Source: JADCCX01 sp051649305 (GTDB taxonomy: Bacteria; Pseudomonadota; Alphaproteobacteria; Rhizobiales; Beijerinckiaceae). From it: a stretch of DNA of 64,000 nt. The stretch lies in the NCBI GenBank assembly GCA_051649305.1, contig JBOFGV010000090.1:38441-102440 (forward strand), in the 5' to 3' direction. Both the position numbers and the translations under genes were made by a program. Below, piece after piece: positions 18,575-25,982 of this stretch. The notes beneath the pieces were generated by a model. It made no database searches and was not told the origin of the DNA. It worked only from the letters and a program-made list of their open reading frames with translations. The stretch's first letter is position 1. Each line of letters starts with the position of its first letter.

Positions 18575-18742
18575 CCTTCTCCCCTTGCGGGAGAAGGTGG
18601 CACGCGAAGCGCGACGGATGAGGGGTCGTCGTGCCCTATCCGGTTTTTTCTTTGACCACCTCAAAAGCTATTTGGTTAGCTCTGCGCGACCCCTCACCCG
18701 TCAGGCTCCGCCTGCCACCCTCTCCCGCAAGGGGAGAGGGAG
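18575..18742. repeat. Large palindromic intergenic repeat, family 1, copy A
   Basis: A composite inverted repeat of about 168 bases. Outer hairpins are CTTCTCCCC-ttgcggg-AGAAG type at the left and CCCTCTCCC-gcaa-GGGAGAGGG at the right; the inner arms GGATGAGGGG and CCCCTCACCC pair across a variable centre. It starts 4 bases after the glnA terminator. The structure matches the rhizobial intergenic mosaic (RIME-like) class; naming is by resemblance. Confidence 0.9.
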
Positions 18743-18782
18743 AGCGCTTGTGCTTGAAGACTCAGTGAGTGATGATCATCTC

Positions 18783-19157
18783 ATGAGCACCATTCCCCCT
18801 CGTCCTGTCATGCGCCGCCTTGCGCGCAAGCAGCGGGCGGGGCCATCCAACGCCGAAGCGATGCTGTGGACCATTCTTCGCGACCGGAGGATCACCGCCA
18901 AATTCCGACGCCAGATGCCGGTTGGTCCCTACATTGCAGATTTTGCCTGTCTTGAGAGACGATTGATCGTGGAAGCGGACGGCCCGCATCATGACGCCGC
19001 TGATCAGAAACAACGCGATGCTGTCCGGGAGCAGTGGCTGACTGCACAGTGCTTTCGTGTGCTGCGGCTGACATCAGACGAGGTGATCGGCGATCCGGAA
19101 TTGGCGACACAGAAGATCATCGCAGCTCTGAACCTGCCCGTACCAAAGCGAAGCTAG
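18783..19157 (+). CDS. DUF559 endonuclease-like protein
   Basis: A 124-residue protein of the DUF559 family, which shares the PD-(D/E)xK / Vsr-like nuclease fold. Visible features are KFRRQMPVGPYIADFACLE and the putative metal site IVEADGPHHD, then LTAQCFRVLRLT. Biological role of the family is not established. It sits between two copies of the same large palindromic repeat (18575-18742 and 19164-19331), with its stop only 6 bases before the second copy. The frame stays open upstream through the repeat, but homology begins near MSTIPPR; the Shine-Dalgarno is weak, and an alternative ATG lies at 18811. Confidence 0.75.
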   Translation: MSTIPPRPVMRRLARKQRAGPSNAEAMLWTILRDRRITAKFRRQMPVGPYIADFACLERRLIVEADGPHHDAADQKQRDAVREQWLTAQCFRVLRLTSDEVIGDPELATQKIIAALNLPVPKRS

Positions 19158-19163
19158 CGCCCT

Positions 19164-19331
19164 CCTTCTCCCCTTGCGGGAGAAGGTGCCCGCCGGATGG
19201 CGGGCGGATGAGGGGTCGCGGTGAACTCTCCGGCAAGCGAATCAACATGCTGAAAGACCAGCCGGCTAGCTCCGCACGACCCCTCACCCGGTTGCCATCC
19301 GGCAACCACCCTCTCCCGCAAGGGGAGAGGG
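19164..19331. repeat. Large palindromic intergenic repeat, family 1, copy B
   Basis: Same design and orientation as copy A, about 168 bases: CCTTCTCCCC-ttgc hairpin, GGATGAGGGG, a unique centre, CCCCTCACCC and CCCTCTCCCGCAAGGGGAGAGGG. It lies between the DUF559 stop and the end of the convergent LysE gene. Confidence 0.9.
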
Positions 19332-19344
19332 AAAAGCGCGGGGC

Positions 19345-19956
19345 CTACTTCTCCGTCACAGCCAGTTTTGCCCCCAATAGTGCAAACGCCCCGGCGAATG
19401 AGCGACGCATCCAGAGCAGCACATTCGGGCGTGACAGCACTTGATCGCGCACTGAAGCTGCCAGCAGGCCATAGAGCGCAAACACTGCAAAGGTCATCAG
19501 CATGAAGACACTGCTCAGTTCCAGCATGCGCAGCATGGGGCTCGCTTCATCAACCCGCACGAACTGCGGCAGGAAAGCGAAGAAGAAGATCGTCAGTTTG
19601 GGATTGAGAATGTTTATCAGCACCGCATGAACAATCACCTGCCATGACGAGCGCGGCTTGGCATCGGGCTCGACACTCATCGCGCCACGCTCCTGCAAGG
19701 AACTCCAGGCCATATAGAGCAGATAGGCGACGCCAAGATATTTCAGCACGGCAAAGGCCAGAGCGCTGGTGTGAAGGATGGCCGCGAGACCCGTGATCGC
19801 GGCCAGCATATGCGGTACAATACCGAGGGTGCAACCAAAGGCGGCCACCACGCTGGGCTTGCCGCCACGCGCCAGACCCGTTGCGATGGTGAACACGGCG
19901 CCGGTTCCGGGAGAGGCGACAACGACGAGAGACGTGATCAGAAATTCAATCCACAT
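19345..19956 (-). CDS. LysE/RhtB family amino-acid exporter
   Basis: Integral inner-membrane exporter of 203 residues with six hydrophobic segments and the family N-terminal motif SPGTGAVFTIATGLARGGK (about 16-34), where the PGP-type motif is PGT. Family members export lysine, threonine, homoserine or related compounds; the substrate here is not predictable. Stand-alone gene between the two repeat families. Confidence 0.87.
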   Translation of the reverse strand: MWIEFLITSLVVVASPGTGAVFTIATGLARGGKPSVVAAFGCTLGIVPHMLAAITGLAAILHTSALAFAVLKYLGVAYLLYMAWSSLQERGAMSVEPDAKPRSSWQVIVHAVLINILNPKLTIFFFAFLPQFVRVDEASPMLRMLELSSVFMLMTFAVFALYGLLAASVRDQVLSRPNVLLWMRRSFAGAFALLGAKLAVTEK

Positions 19957-19982
19957 GCTGCTTACTTTCCCGACAGTTACAC

Positions 19983-20075
19983 GTCATTGCGAACGCAGTG
20001 AAGCAATCCAGCCAAAACTTTCAATCCTCGGGATGCTCATAGCTTCGCACGGATTGCTTCGCTGCGCTCGCAATG
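19983..20075. repeat. GTCATTGCGAAC...GAAGCAATCC inverted repeat, family 2, copy 1
   Basis: Inverted repeat with left arm GTCATTGCGAACGCAGTGAA followed by GCAATCC, and right arm GGATTGCTTCGCTGCGCTCG followed by CAATGA, around a centre of about 37 bases. The same arms occur at 43785-43914. This arm sequence is a widespread bacterial intergenic repeat. Confidence 0.88.
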
Positions 20076-20123
20076 AAGACTCTGACTGAACCTATCAGCC
20101 GTGCACAACAATGCAACGCAACA

Positions 20124-20891
20124 TCAACGCTTGGCCAATCTGCCCTCCGCTGTTTTCAGCAGATTATGCACTTCTTCCAGCGTTGTGTCAGGGTGGTTGT
20201 TCCAGTCCATCAAACGGTGAAGCTTGAAGCGCCCTACCCCGACCTCGTTCAGCACTTCCCGAACCGCCTGCATGGCGGGCTGGCGATAGTGCACGCCGCC
20301 TGAAACCTCGGTTGTAGCCTGCATCATGGCACAAAACAGGCTGAGCTTTGTTTGTCCGGCCGGACACTGGCGGTTGTCTTCCTTGTTCCAGATGTCTTTG
20401 GAAGGCAGCAGCGCAAGCGCACGCCGGATGATCCTGATATCATCCTCGGTTGGCGACAACTGACGCTTGGCGATGATTGTCAGCTTCAGATCATCTGCTT
20501 CCGTCTTTGCTTCTGTGATTGCGAACCAGCCGAACGGTGTTTTGGCGACACCTGCCTTGCCATCCTTCGGCTTGATGACACCGAAGCGTGTGGGATCTTC
20601 CGGCTCCTTGCCCTGCATAGTGCCCAGCCAGTCGTCAAACCTGTCCTGCTGGCGAAGCGTTACGTTTACTGAGCGGTTGGGCGCGCTGCAGCTGAAGTCT
20701 TTGCGTGGCCCATCAATGTTGATGGCCAAAGCGTTCACAGCACAGGGAATGGCACAGGTTCCCGCATAGTCAGCCCCGCTTTTCTTCAGCGAGCAGATGA
20801 TGGTGTTTGGCTCGGCTGTTGCTGGCGAAGCAAAAAGTGCCAGGCTAAGAATGCCCATAATCAACGTTTGAAAAATGCTGGAAAAGTTCAT
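20124..20891 (-). CDS. Exported protein of unknown function
   Basis: A 255-residue protein with a clear Sec signal (MNFSSIFQTLIMGILSLALFASPATAEP, cleavage near residue 25), so probably periplasmic. The mature part has paired cysteines (CSLKKSGADYAGTCAIPC, then CSAPNRS, CPAGQTKLSLFC), suggesting disulfides in an oxidising compartment. I do not recognise the family. The frame extends 14 codons upstream, but the ATG at 20891 gives the proper signal peptide. The gene lies between the two repeat families with no operon partner. Confidence 0.75.
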   Translation of the reverse strand: MNFSSIFQTLIMGILSLALFASPATAEPNTIICSLKKSGADYAGTCAIPCAVNALAINIDGPRKDFSCSAPNRSVNVTLRQQDRFDDWLGTMQGKEPEDPTRFGVIKPKDGKAGVAKTPFGWFAITEAKTEADDLKLTIIAKRQLSPTEDDIRIIRRALALLPSKDIWNKEDNRQCPAGQTKLSLFCAMMQATTEVSGGVHYRQPAMQAVREVLNEVGVGRFKLHRLMDWNNHPDTTLEEVHNLLKTAEGRLAKR

Positions 20892-20990
20892 CGGTCTTTG
20901 TCTCACTCCTGCGTCACTGCAAGAATAAACCATAAGCCAGATCCGACAAGTTGCAACACAACCAGTTTGGAGTCGAGGTGGTGTATTCTT

Positions 20991-21160
20991 CCTTCTCCCC
21001 TTGCGGGAGAAGGTGGCCTTCGCGTGAGCGAAGGTCGGATGAGGGGTCGTCGTGAACTCTCCGACAACTTTGGCGGCATGCGGAAATGCCGCCTGGCTAG
21101 CTCCGCGTGCCCCCTCACCCGTCAGGCTTCGCCTGCCACCCTCTCCCGCAAGGGGGAGGG
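20991..21160. repeat. Large palindromic intergenic repeat, family 1, copy C
   Basis: About 170 bases with the same arms as copies A and B (CCTTCTCCCC-ttgcgggagaagg at left; CCCCTCACCC and CTCTCCCGCAAGGGGGAGGG at right). It fills the gap between the divergent exported-protein gene and rimO, ending 55 bases before the rimO start, so it lies in the region where both promoters should be. Confidence 0.9.
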
Positions 21161-21215
21161 AAAACAGAGCAAACTGCCCTTTGCACTTCGCAGTCCCGCC
21201 CGCTATAGGGGCGGC

Positions 21216-22562
21216 ATGACATCGACCGACAACTCATCAACCGATCCACGCTCCGCCCCAAAAATCAGCTTCGTCTCGCTTGGCTGCCCCAAGGCGCTGG
21301 TCGACAGCGAGCGCATCATCACGCGCCTACGCTCGGAAGGTTATGAACTGACCAAGACGCATGCCGGTGCTGATGTCGTCATCGTCAACACTTGCGGCTT
21401 TCTGGATTCTGCCAAGAAGGAATCGCTGGAAGCCATCGGCACCGCCATGGGCGAAAACGGCAAGGTGATTGTCACGGGCTGCATGGGGGCAGAGCCTGAA
21501 GAAATTCAGGCGAAGTACCCCAATGTTTTCGCCATCACCGGCCCGCAGGCCTATGAAAGCGTGATGGAGAAGGTGCATCTCGCTGCCCCTCCAACGCACG
21601 ATCCGTTCGTTGATCTCGTGCCGCCACAGGGCATCAAGCTTACGCCGCGCCATTATGCCTATTTGAAGATTTCAGAGGGCTGCAACAACCGCTGCTCTTT
21701 CTGCATCATCCCCAAGCTGCGCGGTGATCTGGTTTCACGTCCTCTGGGGGATGTGATGCGCGAAGCTGAAAAACTGGTGAATGCCGGCGTGAAGGAACTG
21801 CTGGTTATTTCGCAGGACACATCCGCTTACGGCATTGATGTGAAATACGCACCGAGTGTATGGCGCGAAAAGGAATACCGCACGAAATTCCTCGATCTCT
21901 CATCAGCTCTGGGAGAACTCGGCGCATGGGTGCGCATGCATTATGTCTATCCCTATCCGCACGTCGATGAGGTGATCCCGCTGATGGCGGAAGGCAAGAT
22001 TTTGCCCTATCTTGACATCCCCTTCCAGCATGCCTCGCCAGAGGTGCTCAAAGCCATGCGCCGCCCTGCTAGCCAGGGCAAGACCATGGACCGCATCCGG
22101 CGCTGGCGGGAACTCTGCCCTGATCTCACCATCCGCTCTACCTTCATCGTCGGCTTTCCCGGCGAGACGGATGAGGATTTCGAGATGCTGCTCGATTTCC
22201 TTGATGAGGCAAAGATCGAGCGTGCAGGCTGCTTCAAGTATGAGCCCGTTCGCGGTGCAACCGCCAATGATCTCGGCCTTGCGGTCGTGCCTGATGAAGT
22301 GATGGCTATTCGCCACAAGCGCTTCATGGAAAAGCAGCAGCAGGTTTCTGCGCGCATCCAGAAGGCCAAGGTTGGTAAGCGCCTGCAGGTGATCATCGAC
22401 GACATGGGAACCACTGTCGCCAAGGGCCGCTCCAAGGCGGATGCGCCGGAAATCGACGGCAACGTCTATGTGTCTACACGGCGTCCGTTGCGGGCGGGGG
22501 ATATTGTCACGGTCAAAATCGAGCGCGCAGATGCGTATGATCTGCACGGAACGGTGGGGTAG
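21216..22562 (+). CDS. rimO: Ribosomal protein uS12 methylthiotransferase
   Basis: Radical SAM enzyme that adds a methylthio group to the conserved Asp of ribosomal protein S12. The 448-residue product has the UPF0004 domain with cysteines in SLGCPKA, NTCGF and TGCMG, the radical SAM triad CNNRCSFC at about 156-163, and a C-terminal TRAM domain. The annotated start is the ATG at 21216; the frame is open for another 116 codons upstream but those read through the palindromic repeat and have no family similarity. Confidence 0.94.
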   Translation: MTSTDNSSTDPRSAPKISFVSLGCPKALVDSERIITRLRSEGYELTKTHAGADVVIVNTCGFLDSAKKESLEAIGTAMGENGKVIVTGCMGAEPEEIQAKYPNVFAITGPQAYESVMEKVHLAAPPTHDPFVDLVPPQGIKLTPRHYAYLKISEGCNNRCSFCIIPKLRGDLVSRPLGDVMREAEKLVNAGVKELLVISQDTSAYGIDVKYAPSVWREKEYRTKFLDLSSALGELGAWVRMHYVYPYPHVDEVIPLMAEGKILPYLDIPFQHASPEVLKAMRRPASQGKTMDRIRRWRELCPDLTIRSTFIVGFPGETDEDFEMLLDFLDEAKIERAGCFKYEPVRGATANDLGLAVVPDEVMAIRHKRFMEKQQQVSARIQKAKVGKRLQVIIDDMGTTVAKGRSKADAPEIDGNVYVSTRRPLRAGDIVTVKIERADAYDLHGTVG

Positions 22563-22564
22563 CT

Positions 22565-22685
22565 CCCTCTCCCCGTTAGCGGGGAGAGGGCTGGGGTGAG
22601 GGGCCAGGTGATCGGCCGCTGAACCAACCCACCATGCCCCTCATCCGCCCTTCGGGCACCTTCTCCCCGCATGCGGGGAGAAGAA
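22565..22685. repeat. Large palindromic intergenic repeat, family 1, copy D (inverted)
   Basis: About 120 bases in the opposite orientation to A-C: CCCTCTCCCCGTTAGCGGGG hairpin, GGGTGAGGGG, centre, CCCCTCATCC, and CTTCTCCCCGCATGCGGGGA hairpin. It begins 2 bases after the rimO stop and ends 6 bases before the stop of the convergent lytic transglycosylase, so it may act as the terminator of both. Confidence 0.88.
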
Positions 22686-22690
22686 CCAAG

Positions 22691-23893
22691 CTACCCCCTC
22701 AGCCGCGCCAGCACCGCCGGACTGGGGTGACCATCAGGAATCAACCCCAGTTTCTTCTGTTCGGTTTGCACAGCCTTGCGAGTGCCTTTGCCGATCTTGC
22801 CATCAATTTTGCCCATGGCATGTCCGCGTGCCTGCAACAGGCGCTGCAACTCCGCTATCTGTGGCGTGTTGAGCTGTGGCTCTTTGGTTGGCCATGGCGT
22901 GCGGATAGCCGGGCCACCAAAGATGCGATCTCCGAGATGACCAACGCCAACGGCGTAGGAATCTGAAGTGTTATACTCACGGATAACCTCGAAATTGTCG
23001 GTGATAAGAAACGCCGGACCATTGATGCCTGCTGGCAGAAACAGCCCTGCCCCGCCCGAACGCGGCATGGAGCCGGAGGCTGCGCGCACGCCGAGCTCCT
23101 GAAACTTGGCAAAGCTGTGCCGCGCTGTGCGGTCCCCAAAAGCCCAGTCAAATTTTTGCGGCAGAATTACCTCAAAGCCCCACGGCAGGCCCGTGACCCA
23201 GCCATCCAGTTTCAGGTGATTGGCAGCCGAAGCCAGGGCATCACGTGTGGAGGTCCAGATGTTCTTGCGGCCATCGCCATCACCATCCAGCGCATATTTC
23301 AAAAAGCTGGTAGGGATGAACTGCGTCTGCCCCATGGCACCCGCCCATGAGCCCACCATACGCTCGCGGCTGATGTGGCCTTCCTGCAAAATCTTCAGCG
23401 CAGCGATAAACTGCTGGCGGTAGAAATCCCGCCGTGAGCCGCGAAACGCCAGGCTGGCGGTGGAGCGCAGCACATCCTTGTTGCCCATGGCGGCACCAAA
23501 GTTCGACTCCATGCCCCAGATGCCCGCAACCACTTCCTTGTCGACACCAAGGTTCCGCTCGACCCAGGCGAAATCGCCCTGTGCGCGGTTGGCGGCGGCA
23601 CGCCCGGCACTCAGACGGCCAGCGGAGGCGGCACTGTTCACATAGTCCCAGAAAGGCCGAGAGAACTCGCTCTGGCCGCCGCTGGAAGCCGCAGGACCGG
23701 GATCAAAAGCCAGATCAGCAATCACGCTGCGAAACAACGCATCAGACACACCAGCGGCACGGGCATCCCCGGCCAGTGATTGCAGGAAGCCTTGAAAGTC
23801 TGCGGATTGACCGAAAGCTGTCTCAGCCGTGGCGCATCCGGCAAGAATGAGAAAATGACGGCGGTCTGGTGTCTTGATCATGAGAACAGCCAT
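22691..23893 (-). CDS. Lytic murein transglycosylase (MltB family) with peptidoglycan-binding domain
   Basis: Envelope enzyme that cleaves the glycan strand to 1,6-anhydromuropeptides. The 400-residue protein has a lipobox-like LILAGC at residues 15-20, so it is probably an outer-membrane lipoprotein. The SLT_2/MltB catalytic domain covers about 30-330 with the catalytic Glu in GIWGMESNFG (about 129) and GAMGQTQFIPTSF; a PG_binding_1 domain closes it (about 335-398, ELQRLLQARGHAMGKIDGK). Downstream of the acyltransferase/glycosyltransferase pair on the same strand. An alternative ATG lies four codons later. Confidence 0.9.
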   Translation of the reverse strand: MAVLMIKTPDRRHFLILAGCATAETAFGQSADFQGFLQSLAGDARAAGVSDALFRSVIADLAFDPGPAASSGGQSEFSRPFWDYVNSAASAGRLSAGRAAANRAQGDFAWVERNLGVDKEVVAGIWGMESNFGAAMGNKDVLRSTASLAFRGSRRDFYRQQFIAALKILQEGHISRERMVGSWAGAMGQTQFIPTSFLKYALDGDGDGRKNIWTSTRDALASAANHLKLDGWVTGLPWGFEVILPQKFDWAFGDRTARHSFAKFQELGVRAASGSMPRSGGAGLFLPAGINGPAFLITDNFEVIREYNTSDSYAVGVGHLGDRIFGGPAIRTPWPTKEPQLNTPQIAELQRLLQARGHAMGKIDGKIGKGTRKAVQTEQKKLGLIPDGHPSPAVLARLRG

Positions 23894-23914
23894 AACCGTT
23901 GATCAGATTCGGGT

Positions 23915-24961
23915 CTATTGCCGCGCCGCCATAAAGCGGTTTTTCAGCCGAAGCGCCGGTTTCTCGATCCACAGCCAAGAGAGAGCGGCAATAGCATAGG
24001 TTATCGCCAGCGCTGGCAGAAGCATGATCCAAGGCGAAATGGCGGGGTACAGCGCCTGCAACACTTGCTGCACCGGCCAGCCGTAGAGATAGACGCCGTA
24101 GGAGATATCCCCCGGCGGTTCCATACGCGGATGCGACAGGCCGGGTGCAAGGGCGATGAAGAGCATGAGATAAGCCGTTCCGACAAAAAGCAGTGGCTTG
24201 TAAAGCGGCGGGGCAGCAAAGGCAGCAAATGTCAGCAAGGGCACAAGGCTTACGACAGCTGCGAAAGACAGCGGTATTTTATCCCGGTAGAGATAGATCA
24301 GCGATCCCGCCGCAAAGACCAACGGCAGACGCAGCGCTGTTTCCTGCCCCTTGGGGATGTCGCCCCTGAAGGCCAGCACAACCAGAGCCAAAGCAACAAG
24401 CGAAGCGCCAACAAGCGCCACTGCCCGATGGCGAAAGCCACCGAGGACACCGTAGGCCAGAAGACCAGCATAGCAGATGAGTTCGTAGCGCAGGGTCCAG
24501 ACGGTCGAGATCGGCCAGCGCAGCGGATTGTTCTCGAAAACGCCGGGGAGCACAGTCGCGCTTTTGAAGGTGGTGATTGTGACCCAGATGAAATTCCAGA
24601 CGCGCATGTCTGCAAGATACTGCCCCTTTTGAACAGAAGTCATGGCTGTGCCAAAAACCAGTCCTGTCACCAGCACTGCCACAATCAGGCCGGGAAACAC
24701 GCGAAGCAGCCGCGCAATTGCAAAAGGCAAAGCGCCGCCTCGCCGGTCCCAGCTCATGGCTACCAGAAAGCCCGAGACAGCAAAGAAACCGTTCACCCCA
24801 TGCTCACCCAGTGTGTAACCGGTGAGTGCATAGAGCGGCTCGTCCGTGTGCCGTCCTGTGCCGACGCTGAACGCATGGCTGAAGACAACCGCCAGTGCCA
24901 ACACCAATCGCAGGATGGTGAAATTGTCATAGGGGCGCTTGATGGCTTCAGCGACAGTCAT
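23915..24961 (-). CDS. Acyltransferase 3 family membrane protein
   Basis: Multi-pass inner-membrane O-acyltransferase of 348 residues, family of OafA/NodX-type sugar acetylases. The N-terminal motif NFTILRLVLALAVVFSHAF carries the family's catalytic His, and GVNGFFAVSGFLVA follows; about ten hydrophobic segments fill the rest. The start is the ATG at 24961 (MTVAEAIKRPYDN), which overlaps the glycosyltransferase stop as ATGA; the frame's longer upstream extension is a shadow of that gene. Probably decorates the glycan made with its neighbour. Confidence 0.9.
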   Translation of the reverse strand: MTVAEAIKRPYDNFTILRLVLALAVVFSHAFSVGTGRHTDEPLYALTGYTLGEHGVNGFFAVSGFLVAMSWDRRGGALPFAIARLLRVFPGLIVAVLVTGLVFGTAMTSVQKGQYLADMRVWNFIWVTITTFKSATVLPGVFENNPLRWPISTVWTLRYELICYAGLLAYGVLGGFRHRAVALVGASLVALALVVLAFRGDIPKGQETALRLPLVFAAGSLIYLYRDKIPLSFAAVVSLVPLLTFAAFAAPPLYKPLLFVGTAYLMLFIALAPGLSHPRMEPPGDISYGVYLYGWPVQQVLQALYPAISPWIMLLPALAITYAIAALSWLWIEKPALRLKNRFMAARQ

Positions 24962-25842
24962 GATACATGCTCGCTGCCCGCGTTGACATTGGCCCGCACC
25001 TTCTGCGCCTTGATACCGCGAATGGCAGCCAATGTCCCATTGATGGAACCAAGCTGCTTGGCGCGTTCCGGCGCTTTGCCACGCAGTTGAGCCCACAGCA
25101 TCTTGACCATACCCTCCATGGCCTTCCAGCCACCCCAAACCAGCATGCCGTGCTTGCGCCGCACATAGCTTTCCGACCATGCCATATGCCAGTGCTTCAT
25201 CTCGGTCATCTGCAGGGATGGCGGCGACGATGTGCCACCGGCGTGATCCGCTTCTGCAGCAGCCACATGCACAATCCGGCTACCTGCCTCGTTGACCCGG
25301 CGAGAGAGATCATCATCTTCAAAGAACAGGAAAATTGCAGGATCGAAGCCGCCGAGTTTCGTGATTTCCTCGCGGCGCAGCAGGATAGCGGCTCCACTGG
25401 CAAAGCTGATGGAACGCAGGCCCGCGTCCCCTGTTTCAACCGGTTCGAAACCCTTGTCGCAAATGCTGGACTGCCATTTTTCAAAGCGCGATCCATCTGC
25501 CCGGTAAAGCGTGGGCACCAGCATCCAGCATTCCGGGTGACGCTCTGCGGCTTCAACAAGCACATCAAGTGCACCAGCACGCAACCTCGCATCGGGATTC
25601 AACAAAAGCACGTAAGGCGTTGTTGCAGCGAATATTCCTGCATTGCAGCCAACCCCGAACCCCATGTTTTCGCTTTGGCGGATAACCGTAGCGCCAGCGG
25701 CCTCGGCCAATGCCACGCTGTCGTCAGAACTGGCGTTGTCGACCACGATCGCGGCCGTTCCAGATGGCAGGCTTTCCAGCGCGCCGGAGATGACGCCAGC
25801 ACTGTTGTAGGTGACGAGAACGGTGGTGACGGATTGAACCAT
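24958..25842 (-). CDS. Family 2 glycosyltransferase (rhamnosyltransferase-like)
   Basis: GT-A fold transferase of 294 residues that adds a sugar from a nucleotide donor to a surface glycan. The N-terminus TTVLVTYNSAG, the VVDNASSDDS segment and the LLLNPDARL metal-binding DXD-like motif are the marks of the WbbL/rhamnosyltransferase group. No membrane segment. It uses the ATG at 25842; a GTG three codons earlier is possible. Four-base overlap with the acyltransferase makes this a two-gene surface-polysaccharide modification unit bounded upstream by repeat copy E. Confidence 0.88.
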   Translation of the reverse strand: MVQSVTTVLVTYNSAGVISGALESLPSGTAAIVVDNASSDDSVALAEAAGATVIRQSENMGFGVGCNAGIFAATTPYVLLLNPDARLRAGALDVLVEAAERHPECWMLVPTLYRADGSRFEKWQSSICDKGFEPVETGDAGLRSISFASGAAILLRREEITKLGGFDPAIFLFFEDDDLSRRVNEAGSRIVHVAAAEADHAGGTSSPPSLQMTEMKHWHMAWSESYVRRKHGMLVWGGWKAMEGMVKMLWAQLRGKAPERAKQLGSINGTLAAIRGIKAQKVRANVNAGSEHVS

Positions 25843-25860
25843 CAGCGGCACTCAGCTGTT

Positions 25861-25976
25861 CCCTCGCCCCGCTTGCGGGGAGAGGGTTAGGGTGAGGGGC
25901 AGGGTGAACATGCGCGGTGTCCAAACACCTGGCCCCTCACCCCGACCCTCTCCCCGTTTCACGGGGAGAGGGAGAA
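25861..25976. repeat. Large palindromic intergenic repeat, family 1, copy E
   Basis: About 116 bases: CCCTCGCCCCGCTTGCGGGG hairpin, GGGTGAGGGG, short centre, CCCCTCACCC, CCCTCTCCCCGTTTCACGGG hairpin. Both ends carry the GAGAGGG form, unlike copies A-D whose ends differ. It lies between aspS stop (25983) and the glycosyltransferase start. Confidence 0.87.
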
Positions 25977-25982
25977 GAGGCA

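Noticed and set aside
18537..18782. Longer start of the DUF559 gene at 18537
   Set aside because: This part translates the glnA terminator and repeat copy A; the family pattern begins near 18783.
20868..21215. N-terminal extension of rimO
   Set aside because: The frame upstream of 21216 reads through the palindromic repeat and the start of the divergent gene; it has no resemblance to the UPF0004 domain.
18575..25976. CRISPR array
   Set aside because: The repeats are long palindromes spaced by whole genes, not short direct repeats with regular spacers, and no cas genes are seen.
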